From Cladosporium sp. IMV 00045 (lineage: Eukaryota > Ascomycota > Dothideomycetes > Cladosporiales > Cladosporiaceae): a DNA stretch of 54,242 bases. Below, one piece after another: positions 10,312 through 22,166 of the stretch. The notes beneath the pieces are model-generated. The model saw only the letters and a program-made list of their open reading frames with translations, searched no databases and was not told the origin of the DNA. The number at the start of each line of letters is the position of its first letter. Positions within the stretch are counted from its first letter, which is position 1. The DNA lies in NCBI GenBank assembly GCA_001931905.2, contig MSJI02000181.1, positions 77,296 to 131,537 on the forward strand. The letters are read 5' to 3'. Position numbers and translations under genes: made by a program.

Positions 10312-13213
10312 TTTTTGTTTTTTTGGTTCTCTAGCAGCGCCGAGCGAGTCATCTTTTGCTAACAGGTGCTTAGAAGTGGTATTTGCAAACATGGCCATCG
10401 TATCTTTCGAGAAGTCTCTATCTGTAACTTCAAGTCTATCTGTACCTCAAGTCGAGTTTTGCCTGTGAAAGAAGGGCCAGCCATTGTTTACGCTGGACAA
10501 CCGGCTTGCTCTAGAGGTGTGTCGGGCTTTGTGAGTTCGCAGTCTGGAAGCGTGGCTTGCGCATTCAGCCGTCCTGAATTTAGGCATGGCCTAGCAACTA
10601 CAGCCACGCAGGTAATGGATCACGCCCGAATGAGAAGCCCCTTTCAGTCAAGCCGAAGAATAGGCCGTATTCCTTTTCTTGGAACTCGTTGTGGCTTTGT
10701 ATGCTCAAGGAGCAAGGGTCGTAGAAACCCGGGTCGCACATGGGTGGCCTGTCATATTCTTTCGCCACGCTCATGATAGAGTAAGGGTCGGCATCTATGT
10801 TTGGCATCCCTCACCCTTCGGCAAGACCACGCGGCGCTGCTCACATACGTGCATGCATGCACTGCGCCGAACATTTCCTGCGCAACAACACATGGCGTGC
10901 GTTCATGCTCGTGTTGTTGCCATGCCACGCTGCCATCCCTGTCCTCGGGTCAGCAGATGAAATTTGATGGCAGGAGTGAATGCAGCAACATGTCGTTACG
11001 TCGTAGGCGTATCGGTTCGAACGCGCAGGAAAAGCAGATATCACCTGAGCTGATTCCGTGTCCTTGGGTCAACTATGGCATAGCGAAGGATGTATGAATC
11101 CCTGTGAGTTATCGCGACACGAGCCGTCGGGAACCCCTGCAGTAGTAGACCAGATTCTTCCATGATCCTTCTAGCACGATGGTACGGAGGTAAGACCGAC
11201 CAACAACACCACCACTTACCACCACCACAGCGCGTGCTGTGTACGGCCGGGGAAGGATCAAAGTAGATGGAAGGATGGGTTCACAGTTCCCGTGTAGAAG
11301 AAAGAGATCGAGCGATCGCGTGCATGAAATATAGCTCCTAGAACTTGGAAAGCTGAGGTTGGGGTGGCCCAAGTATAGGGAGCGCGCCTTTTTGGTATCC
11401 CAGAAGTTCGGGTCAGCCTCTCAGCTTGCAGCAAGAGGTACCAAACTCCCTTGTGCATGTAGTAGGCAAGAGGAGAGGAAGCCTTCTGAAACGGCTGCTG
11501 GGGTGGGCTGGCGTCGATCTCCGGTCTTCTGCGAGGCAGTGGAACGTTCGAAGATCGTCTTTGCATATGCTCGTCGACTCCGTTGAGGATTTGCTTTGGC
11601 CGAAGTTGGTCTGTTTGACTGTAGGAGTTTGGTACTTTCTTTGCTATCGACGCGCTCGACGGCATCGCCCGCCCTCTGCATCCGCCTTATAGCAATGCGG
11701 TCTGCGTTATAGTTTGTGGAGGGCAACGGGCGGCTGTGGGCTTCCGCCCCGCCTGCTGGAGTTCACGCGCAGTAATCTGGAGGACGGGAATTCTGTGCCG
11801 ACGAGCGCTCTGGATTCTCGGTTGTTTCTGTTGCAAATTTCGCGTTGCTGAGATATGCACATTTCTGATTGTGATGGGAATCTCGAGTGGGCAAGGACCA
11901 CGTGCTCGGATTTGGCTCGGGTGAACGAGTGCTCGTGTTGCCATGCAGAACAGTGGTCATACCTTCTTTGCATCATCGTTCATATTGTGATTTCAACCAG
12001 TCTCCCGGTGAGAAGGATGTGATGGGTGTATAGCGGCTTAGTGTTGGGGTATAATCTGAGCTGAATTGGTCGTAGTATGACTGTAGGAGCTATACGCAAA
12101 CATAGCTGCATTCATAGCTAGAGGCTGAACCATTTTTGAAGAGCGCTTGCCTTTCACCCAGGTTCGGCGAAGGTTCCGGCTATCGAGTATGCATTTGTTG
12201 AAGGTCGGCGTCATCCATGTGCATTTCAGCATGCTGCATTAGCATCTTTCTCGACTGTTCGTGTGCTTTCTGTTGACGCCGATGTATAACTGCGGTCGAT
12301 ATAGACCCATTCGCTCGGGCGCTAATGCGCGCGGTCCGCGTCCCGCCACATCCGATTGCCGACCACAGCCAAATGTCGCTTGATGTTGCCCCGCCGCCTG
12401 CATTCTCGATCTCACCATCTGCCTTTCCTTTTGGCTATTTCACCACTGTCTCAGGGATTACGATGAAGAGTGATGCAGACACGTACCTGCTCGTGAACAT
12501 TGTAGGCGATCGAGCTGTGAGTTCCACGAGCACAGGAAGTTCGGACGCAACTCTCGCTTACGCTCACTCTGTTGGCCTCGGCAAATACAGAATGTTGGGT
12601 TGAGGTACATGCATGAGCTCTATATGTGCCTGACATGTATAGACCGCCTGCGTCTCTCTTCGTGAGTCTGCTGCCCATCGGGCACACAGCATTCTTAGCT
12701 GTATCCACCTTTCCAGGTACAGATCTCGATCTCTCTATTCGACGACATGGTAAGTTCGAGACAGTGCTCAGCGAGCTTACAGTAACGTATAGCCAGAACG
12801 ACGTTAAGGTGAGCAGGTGTGCCTCCGGCCACCTCAACAAAGTAAGAACACGAGATGATCTTATGGCTCACACCAGCCCAGACGCGCTTTGCATATGGCT
12901 TTGGTACCAGAACAGCGGGCCCCTACTCCAGCTACCAGGGTGCGACGACTACAAGCTCCTGCGTCTACCCTGCATGCTTACAGCCTCGCGGTACCTGACA
13001 GCTGACACAGATCGTTCATGTGTGCCGGCCATATGCAGGAACGCCTGCAACCCTGGGGAGTTGCGCAATGCTTCTGCGTCGTGAAACAATCGCTTACTCT
13101 GTGAAAGTCCAATCACATGGCCGATGGCGAACGTATTCTTCGAAGCTTCGCCATAATATCCGTTGTGTCCAGCATCTATTGCCGAAAGAAAATGACGTTT
13201 CCTTAGGCTATCG
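10312..13213. other. Non-genic tract conserved between the two copies
   Basis: No protein family or RNA gene is recognised in these 2.9 kb. Sequence next to the 5S gene has diverged strongly from copy 2, but 11400-11960 and 12620-13213 match 17810-18370 and 19040-19638 about as well as coding DNA does (about 4% differences in the first segment). Open frames at 11421-11726 (-) and 11258-11665 (-) are kept in both copies, overlap each other and lack known domains. A GGGCGG...CCGCCC hairpin near 11728-11752 is identical in both. A 14-bp palindrome GTGCATGCATGCAC lies at 10849-10862. It could hold an unrecognised spliced gene, a long leader of the rhodopsin-domain gene, or a non-coding RNA. Confidence 0.4.
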
Positions 13214-13233
13214 NNNNNNNNNNNNNNNNNNNN
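13214..13233. other. Assembly gap (20 N)
   Basis: Exactly 20 N. Left of it is sequence equivalent to 19638, just upstream of the rhodopsin-domain gene. Right of it the sequence jumps into the middle of the WD40 coding region. The two sides are not expected neighbours. Confidence 0.99.
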
Positions 13234-16124
13234 CTCGACACCGTGCTTTGGGATATGCCAGGGAGCAAAGCGTGGGCGGATCGCCTCTTGCCTCCGCTGG
13301 CCGCGACTGGTCCGACTCTCCCTCGGGTAGGTCGACAACTGCGAAGGACCGCGTCAAGGCGGCGACCTCTGTAGCATTGAGTCCCAATGGCAAGTGGTTG
13401 GCTCTCGGCGAGACTGGATATAAACCGCGGATAGCAATCTTCTCTCTGGCAGACGAGTCGTCAGACAGCCCCGTTGCAACCATATCCGAACACAGCTTCG
13501 GTGTGCATGCCCTGCGCTTCAGTCCCGATTCGAGGTATCTAGCCTCGCTCGGGACTGTCAATGATGGCTTCATATACATGTGGAGTATTGACGATAAGTC
13601 CGGTGCAGCTTGCTTGCATGCCAGCAACAAATTGACGACGATAACGAACGTGATCGCATGGGTCGGCGACGCGCTCATTACTGCCGGTTTACGTTCTATC
13701 AAAGTATGGCGACCTGACGATGATGCGAACTCGGACGTTAGGACCCCTGAGCTCGCGTCAGGAACTTCATTTCTTGCTCCGCCAAAGGTTCGCGCTGACA
13801 CGCGAGCATCTGACTTCGGGAACAGCATTCTCACCCCAAAGCACAAGACGCTCTTTGGGAAGAACGCTTTGCTCGGCGACTTGCTGGAATGCAATTTCGT
13901 CGCAGTCGTGCCACTGACTGACAGTGAGGCCATTATGTGCGCGGATACCGGAGAAATCTGTCTCCTGAATGACAAGGAAAAGGCGCAGAGTTTGACGTTG
14001 ATCGCGAATGCTGGTTTTGTCATAAGTGCGGCGCGAGTAGATAAATCTGGCTCTTTGCAGGTCTTGGGCCAGGAAGGGTGTCTGAAAACGCTTGCTCCTG
14101 AAGAATATGCGCAACCACAGAGGCCGCCTAGTCGGTCACGACGTCAGACTACATTGCCAATAAGACCCGCACTAGGCAACTTGTCTTCAATAGTTGCTAC
14201 TGCAGCTCTTGGATCGATCATTGTCGAGCTGGACTCCGAGCGCGTACTCACACTTCGCAACGAAGACGACCAGTCTTTCACACAACTTGCAGCCCACAGA
14301 GAAGCAGTGCAGGGCGTAAAGCTTTGCCGCTCAGAAGCCTTTCCATCGACGCGCTTTCTGACGTTCTCTGCCAACGGCTTGATCCAGCTTTGGGATGCTG
14401 ATGGTGGACTCGATGCCTTTCTCAACATTCCAGTACCAACGGCACCCTCCGCACAGAGTGCACCGAACGAGCTGAAAAACGTCGTTCCGTTCTTCGGAGG
14501 AGCTCTACTCGCTTCTGGAGACAAGTATGGTGTGCTTTCGATAGCAGACGTCAAGACGAAGACCCTGGTCACTCAGATACGGGCGCACTCAGCTGAGATT
14601 ATGGATCTCTGCACTTTCCAGATTGAAGGGGTGGACATGATCGCCACCGCGGGCCGTGATCGCATGTCGCAACTCTTCATGTGGAAAGCAAACCAGCTCT
14701 CGCTGATCCAGACGATGGATGAGCATGCAGGCTCCGTCACCGGTGTCCTTTTCCAAGAAGGAGAACAGCGCCTGATCACTCACTCTGCTGATCGCTCTGT
14801 TGTAGTTCGCGAGGCTATGTTTCGCGAGCAAGGCAATGTCGAATCGCTAGCATTCGTGATGCTGCGAGCCATTACCGTCAAAACCTCGCCAACTTCAACG
14901 TGTCTTACGGGAGATGGCGAATTATTGATTTCAACTGTCGATCGCAGCATCGGCAGGTACACGATCAAGAATGGACAATGCACATCCTGCTTCAAATGCT
15001 CTGATTTGGACGGCGGAGAAGCTGCTGTCATATCAAAAGTCCTGTACGCGCCATCGTTGAACGGCAACCCTACGATCGCTGGCGTAGCAAGCTCGGATAA
15101 GTCTGTGCGAATGTACACAGAGAGTGGATCGCTCATTGCCAGAGATTGGGGACACACCGAAGGCATCACTGATCTTGCTCTGATCCCGGCGGACGAGTCA
15201 TCCAGCAATTCCCGCCTAGTCACAGTCGCCGCCGACTCAACGATATTCATCTGGGATACCGTGGTACCATCCCCAAGCCCATCCGCTGAACCGGGCGGCC
15301 TCGGAATCGTCCTGGAAGCTCCCGCTACCGCGAAAGATGTCTCCTTGAACCCACCCTTACGCAAGATCATTTCTCACAGCGACCTCTCCCGCCAACGCCG
15401 TCTGAAATCCGTCCCTGATACCACCGACCCTCCTTCACCCACAGCAACCACAGGCCCCAAATCACCCCAACGCCTTCGCAAGAAACCATCCCGCATCACC
15501 ACCGCCACCACTCCCCGCCTCGAACCCGCATTCCTCTCCGCCTTCCCAGACTCATCACCTCGAGGCGACAGCATCCGCAACCGCTCTCCCTCCCCACCCA
15601 GTCCCCGCCACGTCAGCACCGCAAACGGCCCTAAAGCCACCACCCCCAACAACCCCAACAACAACACAAGCAAACCCTCCGACACCCAAACCAGGCAAAC
15701 GCAAACCCTCCACCGCGCGCAAAAACGCCGCACCTCCCTCGCCACCACTCTCCGCGCCAACAAAAGCACCGACAACGTCACCACCTTCCCCAACAACCGC
15801 GCAACCCACTCCCCCACTCCCACGCCCACAAACCCATCCTCATCCACAGCCCTAGCAACTTCCACCGACTCCATCGCCCGCTCCCTCCGCTCGTACCGCA
15901 AACGCCTCACCGCGCAGCAGAATCCCGCCGCTGCGATTCCGCCCGCCGCGCTGAGGGAGTTGGAGAAGGAGTTGAGACTTACGGTGTTGGCGTTGGGGGG
16001 GGAAGAGGGAGGGGAGTGGGAGTGGGAGTGGGAGTGGGGAGGGGAAGCAGGGGAGGCTGAGGAAGGGTGTGGATGGTGTGGGGAAGGGTGGGATTCGGGT
16101 CGTTGGCCAGGAGAAGGAGGATGA
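13234..16124 (+). CDS. WD40-repeat protein, MABP1/WDR62-like (copy 2, 5' end missing)
   Basis: Partial second copy; reading starts in frame at 13236 (RHRALGY), matching residue 110 of copy 1. The first 109 or so residues are absent because of the N gap. The WD40 region is intact and about 97% identical to copy 1, with scattered substitutions that are mostly synonymous, so it has been under selection. Near 15995-16003 a G run is one base longer than in copy 1 (8 against 7). This shifts the frame, so the last residues become a Glu/Trp/Gly-rich tail ending at 16124. The change falls in a homopolymer and could be a sequencing error or a real C-terminal difference. I infer this is the alternative allele or homeolog of 6568-9858, not a tandem paralogue. 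Confidence 0.85.
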
Positions 16125-16490
16125 TGCTGTTGTTGGGGCGTTGGAGGGGGTGAGTTTAAGGGATGAGGGAGGAGGGAAGGGATGAGGATTTGGGCTTCTT
16201 GAGTGTGAAGCGAGAGGATGTGTGTGAGGCTGACTCACGATCTTTTTCCAAGGTTTCTTTTCCTTTCGAAGTCTCGTTCTGTCTGGTATCCATCCAATCT
16301 CTTTTTCCTCTCTAAATAGCATATTTTTTAGAATCAACTTATTCTCTTCTTGCTTTGCGTGTCTCCCCTTTCTCGAATGATACAACGATATGTCTCTGAA
16401 TTAGTGAAGGTTATAACATCAACCACGAAGCGATCAAAAAGCAATGAGCAATCGAATGAATTATATGACCGTTGCAAAACTTCTTTTGTC
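16125..16490. other. 3' region of WD40 copy 2
   Basis: Counterpart of 9859-10192. A purine-rich start is followed by T-rich sequence; no gene is seen. Divergence from the other copy rises towards the 5S gene. Confidence 0.4.
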
Positions 16491-16609
16491 ACATACGACC
16501 ACAGGTCAGTGAAAACTGGGCATCCCGTCCGCTCTGCCATACATAAGCACTGAACCGGGCGACTAGTACTAGAGTGGGTGACCATCTGGGAATCCCGCCT
16601 GTTGTATGT
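16491..16609 (+). rRNA. 5S ribosomal RNA (copy 2)
   Basis: 119 nt and, as far as I can compare by eye, identical to the copy at 10193. It has the same terminal stem (ACATACGAC / GTTGTATGT) and internal control region. The Pol III terminator is less compact: ATTCC precedes a T5 run. Flanking DNA on both sides differs much more than the gene, as expected for a conserved RNA inside diverging haplotypes. Confidence 0.95.
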
Positions 16610-19600
16610 TATTCCTTTTTGCTCCCTCTTCCTCTATATCGACATCGAGACGACTATAGCCCTGAGAGGGGAGATTGAGAAAAGCCCATTCCGAAGCTGG
16701 ATTTTGGTGATTTTTGATGGGCAATACGAATCGTAAGTAGCGCTGAGCAATTGACTCTTTTGCCAATAGGTTCCTAGGCGTGGGTTTTGCACAGGATGAC
16801 AATTGTATGCTTTGAGAAGTCTCTATTTGTACTTCAAAGTCTATCTGCACCTCACTCGAGTCGTGCTCGCTTGGGAAAGAAAAGGCAAGCCATGGACTTA
16901 CACAGAACAATCGGTTTATCATAGAGGTATGGCGGGTATTGTGAGTTCGCAGTCTTAAAAGCGTGACTTGCGTATTCAGCCGTCCTGAATCGAGCGCATG
17001 GCTTAGAAACTACAGCCACGCATATAATGGATCACGCCCGAATGAGGAGCCCCCTTCAGTCGAGTCGGAGAACAGGCCGCATATCTTTTCTGGGAACTCG
17101 TGTGGCTTTGTATACCCAAGGAGCCGGGGTCTTGGAGACCGGGGTCGCACATGGGTGGCCTGTCATATTCTTCCGCTGGCCTCATGAAAGAGTAAGGGTT
17201 GGCATCTATGTTTGGCATCCCTCAGCCTTCAAGCAAGACCACGCGGCGCTCACATACGATGCATGCATGCACTGCGCCGAACATTCCCTGCGCAACAACA
17301 CATGGCATGCGTTCGCGCTCATGTTGTTGCCATGCCACGCTGCCTCCCTGTCTTCGGGTCAGCAGATGGAATTTGATGGCGTGCGAGAATGCAGGAACAA
17401 GTCGTTACGACGCAGGCGTGTCGGTTCGAACGCGCTGCAAAAGCAGATATCACCTGAGCTGATTCCGTGTCCTTGGGTCAGCTATGGCATAGCGAAGGAT
17501 GTATGAATCCATGTGAGTTATCGCGACACGAGTCTCCGGGAACCCCTGCAGTAGCAGACCAGATTCTTCCATGATCCTTCTAGCACGATTGTACGGAGGT
17601 AAGACCGACCACCAACACCACCATTTACCACCACCACAGCGCGTGCTGTGTACGGCTGGGCGAAGGGACAAGGTAGATGGAAGGAGGGGTTCACAGGTCC
17701 CGTGTAGAAAAAAGAGATCGAGCGATCGCGTGCATGAAATATACCTCCCGGAACTTGGAAAGCCGAGGTTGGGGTAGCCCAGGTATAGGGAGCGCGCCTT
17801 TTTGGTATCCCAGAAGTTCGGGTCAGCCTCTCAGCTTGCAGTGAGAGGTACCAAACTCCCTTGTGCATGCAGTAGGCAAGAGAAGAGGAAGCCTTCTGAA
17901 ACGGCTGCTGGGGTGGGCTGGCGTCGATCTCCGGTCTTCTGCGAGGCAGTGGAACGTCCGAAGATCGTCTTTGCATATGCTCGTCGACTCCGTTGAGAAT
18001 CTGCTTTGGCCGGTTTTGGTCTGTCTGCTTGTAGGAGTTTGGTACCTTCTTTGCTATCGACGCGCTCGACGGCATCGCCCGCCCTCTGCATCTGCCTTAT
18101 AGCGATGCGGTCTGCGTTATAGTTTGTGGAGGGCAACGGGCGGCTGTGGGCTTCCGCCCCGCCTGCTGGAGTTCACTCGCCGAATCTGGAGGACGGGAAT
18201 TCTGTGCCGACGAGCGCTCTGGATTCTCGGTTGTTTCTGTTGCAAATTTCGCGTTGCTGAGATATGCACATTTCTGATTGTGATGGGAACCTCGTGTCGG
18301 CAAGGACCACGTGCTCGGATTTGACTCGGGTGAACGAGTGCTCGTGTTGCCATGCAGAACAGCGGTCATGCCTTCTTTGCATCATCATTAAAATGTCCTT
18401 TCAATCGGCGGGTGTCCCAATGAGATGGATATCATGGGTATATAGCGGCTTAGCGTTGGGGTATAATGAGAGCTGAATTTGCCGTGGTATGACTGTAAGA
18501 GCTATACGCAAACATAGCTGCATTCATAGCTAAAGGCTGCACCATTCTCGAAGAGGGCAGGAGAGCCTGTCTTTCACTCAAGTCCGGCGAAGGCTCCGGC
18601 CGTCAAGTATGCATTTGTTGACGGTCGGCGTCATCCAGGTGCATTCCAGCATGCTGCATTAGCATCTTTCTCGATTGTTCGTGTGCTTTCTGTTGATGCT
18701 GATGTATAACTGCGGTCGATATAGACCTATTCGCTCGGGCGCTAATGCGCGCGGTCCGCATCCCGCCACTTCCGATTGCCGACCACGTCCAAATGTCGCT
18801 TGATGTTGCCCCGCCGCCTGCGTTCTCGATCTCACAGTCTGCCTGTCTTTTGGCTATTTCACCACTGTCTCAGGGACTACGATGAAGAGTGATGCAGACA
18901 CGTACCTGCTCGTGAACCTTGTAGGCAATCAAGCTGGGAGTTCTACGAGCACAGGAAATTCGAACCCAACTCTCGCTTACGCTCATCTCTGTTGACCTCG
19001 GCAAGTACAGAATGTTGGGTTGAGGTACATGCAGCAGCTCTATATGTGCCTGACATGTATAGACCACCTGCGTCTCTCTTCGTGAGTCTGTTGCCCATCG
19101 GGCACACAGCATTCTTAGCTGTATCCACCTTTCCAGGTACAGATCTCGATCTCTCTATTCGACGACATGGTAAGTTCGAGACAGTGCTCAGCGAGCTTAC
19201 AGTGACGTATAGCCAGAACGACGTTAAGGTAAGCGGGTGTGCGCCCGGCCACCCCAACAAAGGAAGAACACGAGATGATCTTATAGCTCACACCAGCCCA
19301 GACGCGCTTTGCATATGGCTTTGGTACCAGAACAGCGGGCCCCTACTCCAGCTACCAGGGTGCGACGACTACAGCACAAGCTCCTGCGTCTACCATGCAT
19401 GCTTACAGCCTCGCGGTACCTGACAGCTGACACAGATCGTTCATGTGTGCCGGCCATATGCAGGAACGCCTGCAACCCTGGGGAGTTGCGCAATGCTTCT
19501 GCGTCGTGAAACAATCGCTTACTCTGTGAAAGTCCAATCACATGGCCGATGGCGAACGTATTCTTCGAAGCTTCGCCATAATATCCGTTGTGTCCAGCAT

Positions 19601-20026
19601 CTATTGCCGAAAGAAAATGACGTTTCCTTAGGCTATCGCTGGTGATATAGTATAACGTCGGCTCGGAAAGCCTCGACACTCCTGCCGTATGGGTCTGGTC
19701 CTTAGGCTTCTATCCATACACTCGGGCCGTTGCAACACGCAACGGCTGCACTCCTCTCCCCATGCTAGCGCCTCCACCATGGCGAGGGAGAAGTGTGCAC
19801 GCGCACCTAAACACAAAAGAGACACGGAATAGCTGGGGCGATCGGGCGACCAGCGCTACAAACCCAGTCTATTATAAGGCGACAAGGGCCTGCATCCCGC
19901 ATGCGTGCGATCGCATCGCATGGGTTTTATCCTCGATGATCTAACTTCACAACCATCCTTCTGCATTCCCATCGAGATCGATCTCACAGCCCGCGGGCCT
20001 CTCTCACATCTGGGCGACCACCCATC
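16610..20026. other. Non-genic tract, copy 2, with upstream region of rhodopsin-domain gene
   Basis: Counterpart of 10312-13213, running on to the start codon at 20027. No gene is recognised. Well-conserved segments are 17810-18370 and 19040-19638; the tract next to 5S is poorly conserved. The final 400 bases (19640-20026) should hold the promoter and leader of the rhodopsin-domain gene and recur at 26253-26637 with few changes. Confidence 0.4.
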
Positions 20027-21486
20027 ATGGCTCTTTCAGGCTACGCTACTGACCCTGCGGTCATCGCGACCATGACGGTCGGCACAGTCTTGGGAGTCTT
20101 TGCTGTTGCTGCCCGATTGTTCACTCGCATCGTGATCGTGCGGAAAGCAGGTTGGGACGACGCTATCATTTGTGCTGGATGTGTGAGTTTACTTGGTGTT
20201 TAGTTTGTGGAAGTATGTTGCTGACCCTCCAAAGATATTCGCAATCGTACACACAGTTACTACATGCCGAAGACGTGAGTTTCCACCATTGCCAAGTTAT
20301 CCGCAAAGGCAACTAACATTTCCCGTCAGTACAATTTGGCATGGGCCAGCATGCTCAGGATCTCACTGAGGAAACCAAGAGCAAAGGCTTCTTTTGGTTC
20401 TGGATCTCTATCTGGGTCTACTACTGCGGCCTTTTCTGTGTGAAAATCTCCATCTTGCTGCAATACCTCAGGGTGTTCGTGAACAAGTACTTCAAGATCG
20501 TATGCTACGTCTTGATTGCCACAGTGACGGCGTGCAGCCTGTGGGCAATCTTTAGCGGCTTCTTCATGTGTGCTCCAGTGCAACATTTCTGGGACAAGAC
20601 CATCGAAGGAACTTGCCTCAACAGACTCGGAGTCTGGTATTCTGCCGCCGGTGTGAACGCGGCTACAGATTTCGCCACTGCCATTCTTCCTTTGCCGCTT
20701 GTCAGCTCTCTTCCCATTTCCAAGCAGCAAAAGATCTTGCTGATGGTTGTTTTCGGTTTTGGCTTTTGGTAAGTTGCCATGAAGAGTACCATGGCCAGAT
20801 CTCAGCTAACGTCGAACAGCACCTGCATTGTTTCCGTATTGCGCCTTGTCTGGATTTACCCCATTTCCATTACTACCGATGTGACCCACGAAAGCCCTCT
20901 TTCCGCTCTCTGGAGCAACGTCGAACTCAACGTTGGCATTCTCTGTTCCTGCCTGCCCACTCTCCGAAGCTGCATGACCAGGCTGTTTCCCGGCCTCTTC
21001 CCCCCCAACGCCTCTGACCACGGCCTCCCTTCCGAAACCAAGCCAGCATCCTCCGGCTACGAATCCAAACGCGTCACCATTCAAGAAATCGCCCTTCCCC
21101 TAGACGCACCAGACCACGACCTCGAAGAACAACGCATCAGCGACGATACCGACGACAACGAAAACGACCACCGCCGACGCCCTTTCAGTTTCATCGCGTG
21201 CACCAAGCACGACAGCACCGACGCAGTGCACCTCACCCCGCTGCGATCACCACCCACCACAGCTTCGCCAACCATGCACACGCGCAAGGTCTCATTGCCC
21301 GGGCGCGTGGCACGCTGGCGGGAGAGCCAGGGCCACTCAAAGGCCACGATAGGACTGGCTTCTTCCTCGCCAAAAGATTCGGAACAACAGTACCCTTGTA
21401 ACGAAAGCACGAAGAATTTGCTGAGCGATGAGAACGAGGCCACGATGCCGATGCCCGAACGGTCACGATCGAGAGACGGATGTTAG
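20027..21486 (+). CDS. Seven-helix integral membrane protein, fungal rhodopsin-like domain (copy 1)
   Basis: Four exons: 20027-20182, 20235-20274 (a 40-nt exon), 20330-20768 and 20820-21486. Splice sites are GTGAGT...CTGAC...AAAG, GTGAGT...CTAAC...CAG and GTAAGT...CTAAC...CAG. All phases join cleanly to give 433 aa. Start MALSGYATDPAV. Hydrophobic helices lie near residues 13-33, 45-62, 90-115, 125-148, 175-200, 215-235 and 250-270, in the arrangement of the large fungal rhodopsin-domain family (PF20684) that includes Pth11-like proteins. Shared features include an early WDD, QFGMGQH in the first loop and CAPVQHFWD. The C-terminal 150 residues are a charged, Ser/Thr-rich, presumably cytosolic tail. 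No retinal-binding lysine is implied by this family. Ligand and function are unknown. It is convergent with the Argonaute gene. Copy 2 is at 26638. Confidence 0.87.
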
Positions 21487-22166
21487 AATGACGGCTGTCG
21501 AAGTTGCTCTGCATGATGAGATGCATTTTTCTCTCTCTTAAGCTTTTTCTTTTGTTAGGAAAATTCTTTGTTTTTGCTTTTCTGGGTGGAGTTTGTTCTG
21601 TCTTATCTTAGCGTTGGTGTTTCTGGGGGAATTTGACGGTCGCTGCTGTATTATGATGTACTATAGCCTATACTATCTACCACACGAAGGAAGAAGAGGA
21701 CGAATAAGCCCTTTTGGATGGGCTGGAAACGAATGATCTTGAACGTGTGAATTAGTGCCATTCTCATCACCGTGAGTTGCATCCTTCTCACTCTCTCCTT
21801 GGTATTCGCAGGCATTGGCTTGCAGTCATTCCCACAAGCTTATTCCCAAAAGCCTAGTCCTCCCATAGAAGGAGAGCGAACAGGGAAGAAATGGGTCGCG
21901 AACTGGTTTGATTGATCTGAATTTCTTTCTGATGAGCTATCTACTTTACAGAAGTGAGAGAAAGATCTGAATGTTCAGACGATGCCCTCTGGTCAAAATA
22001 CGCAACAAGTGAAGGGCAGCCAGCCGCACTGGGACGCCAAAAGCAGAGAAAAGCAAAGCAAAGCCGTGCAGCACAAGTGTGCCGACTGATATTGTACACA
22101 AGTATCGAGAGACGCTGTGTCCTCGTATATTGATGCCGGTAAGGACAGGACGTGAGCCGTGAGAGC
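21487..22166. other. Convergent 3' region
   Basis: The 680 bases between the stop codons of the rhodopsin-domain gene (+) and Argonaute (-) hold both 3' untranslated regions. T-rich sequence at 21525-21620 follows the first stop. No gene is seen. Confidence 0.45.

Larger units (their letters stand above)
6893..13213 (+). repeat. Block A, haplotype P copy (WD40 to pre-rhodopsin region)
   Basis: This stretch is collinear with 13234-19638: WD40 coding region, 5S rRNA gene, then about 2.9 kb of non-genic DNA. In a 250-base coding sample (7021 against 13361) I count 13 substitutions, about 5%, mostly synonymous. The last 243 bases (12971-13213) are identical to 19396-19638, although flanking sequence differs, including a 5-bp indel just upstream. 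The block ends abruptly at the N gap. Confidence 0.9.
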
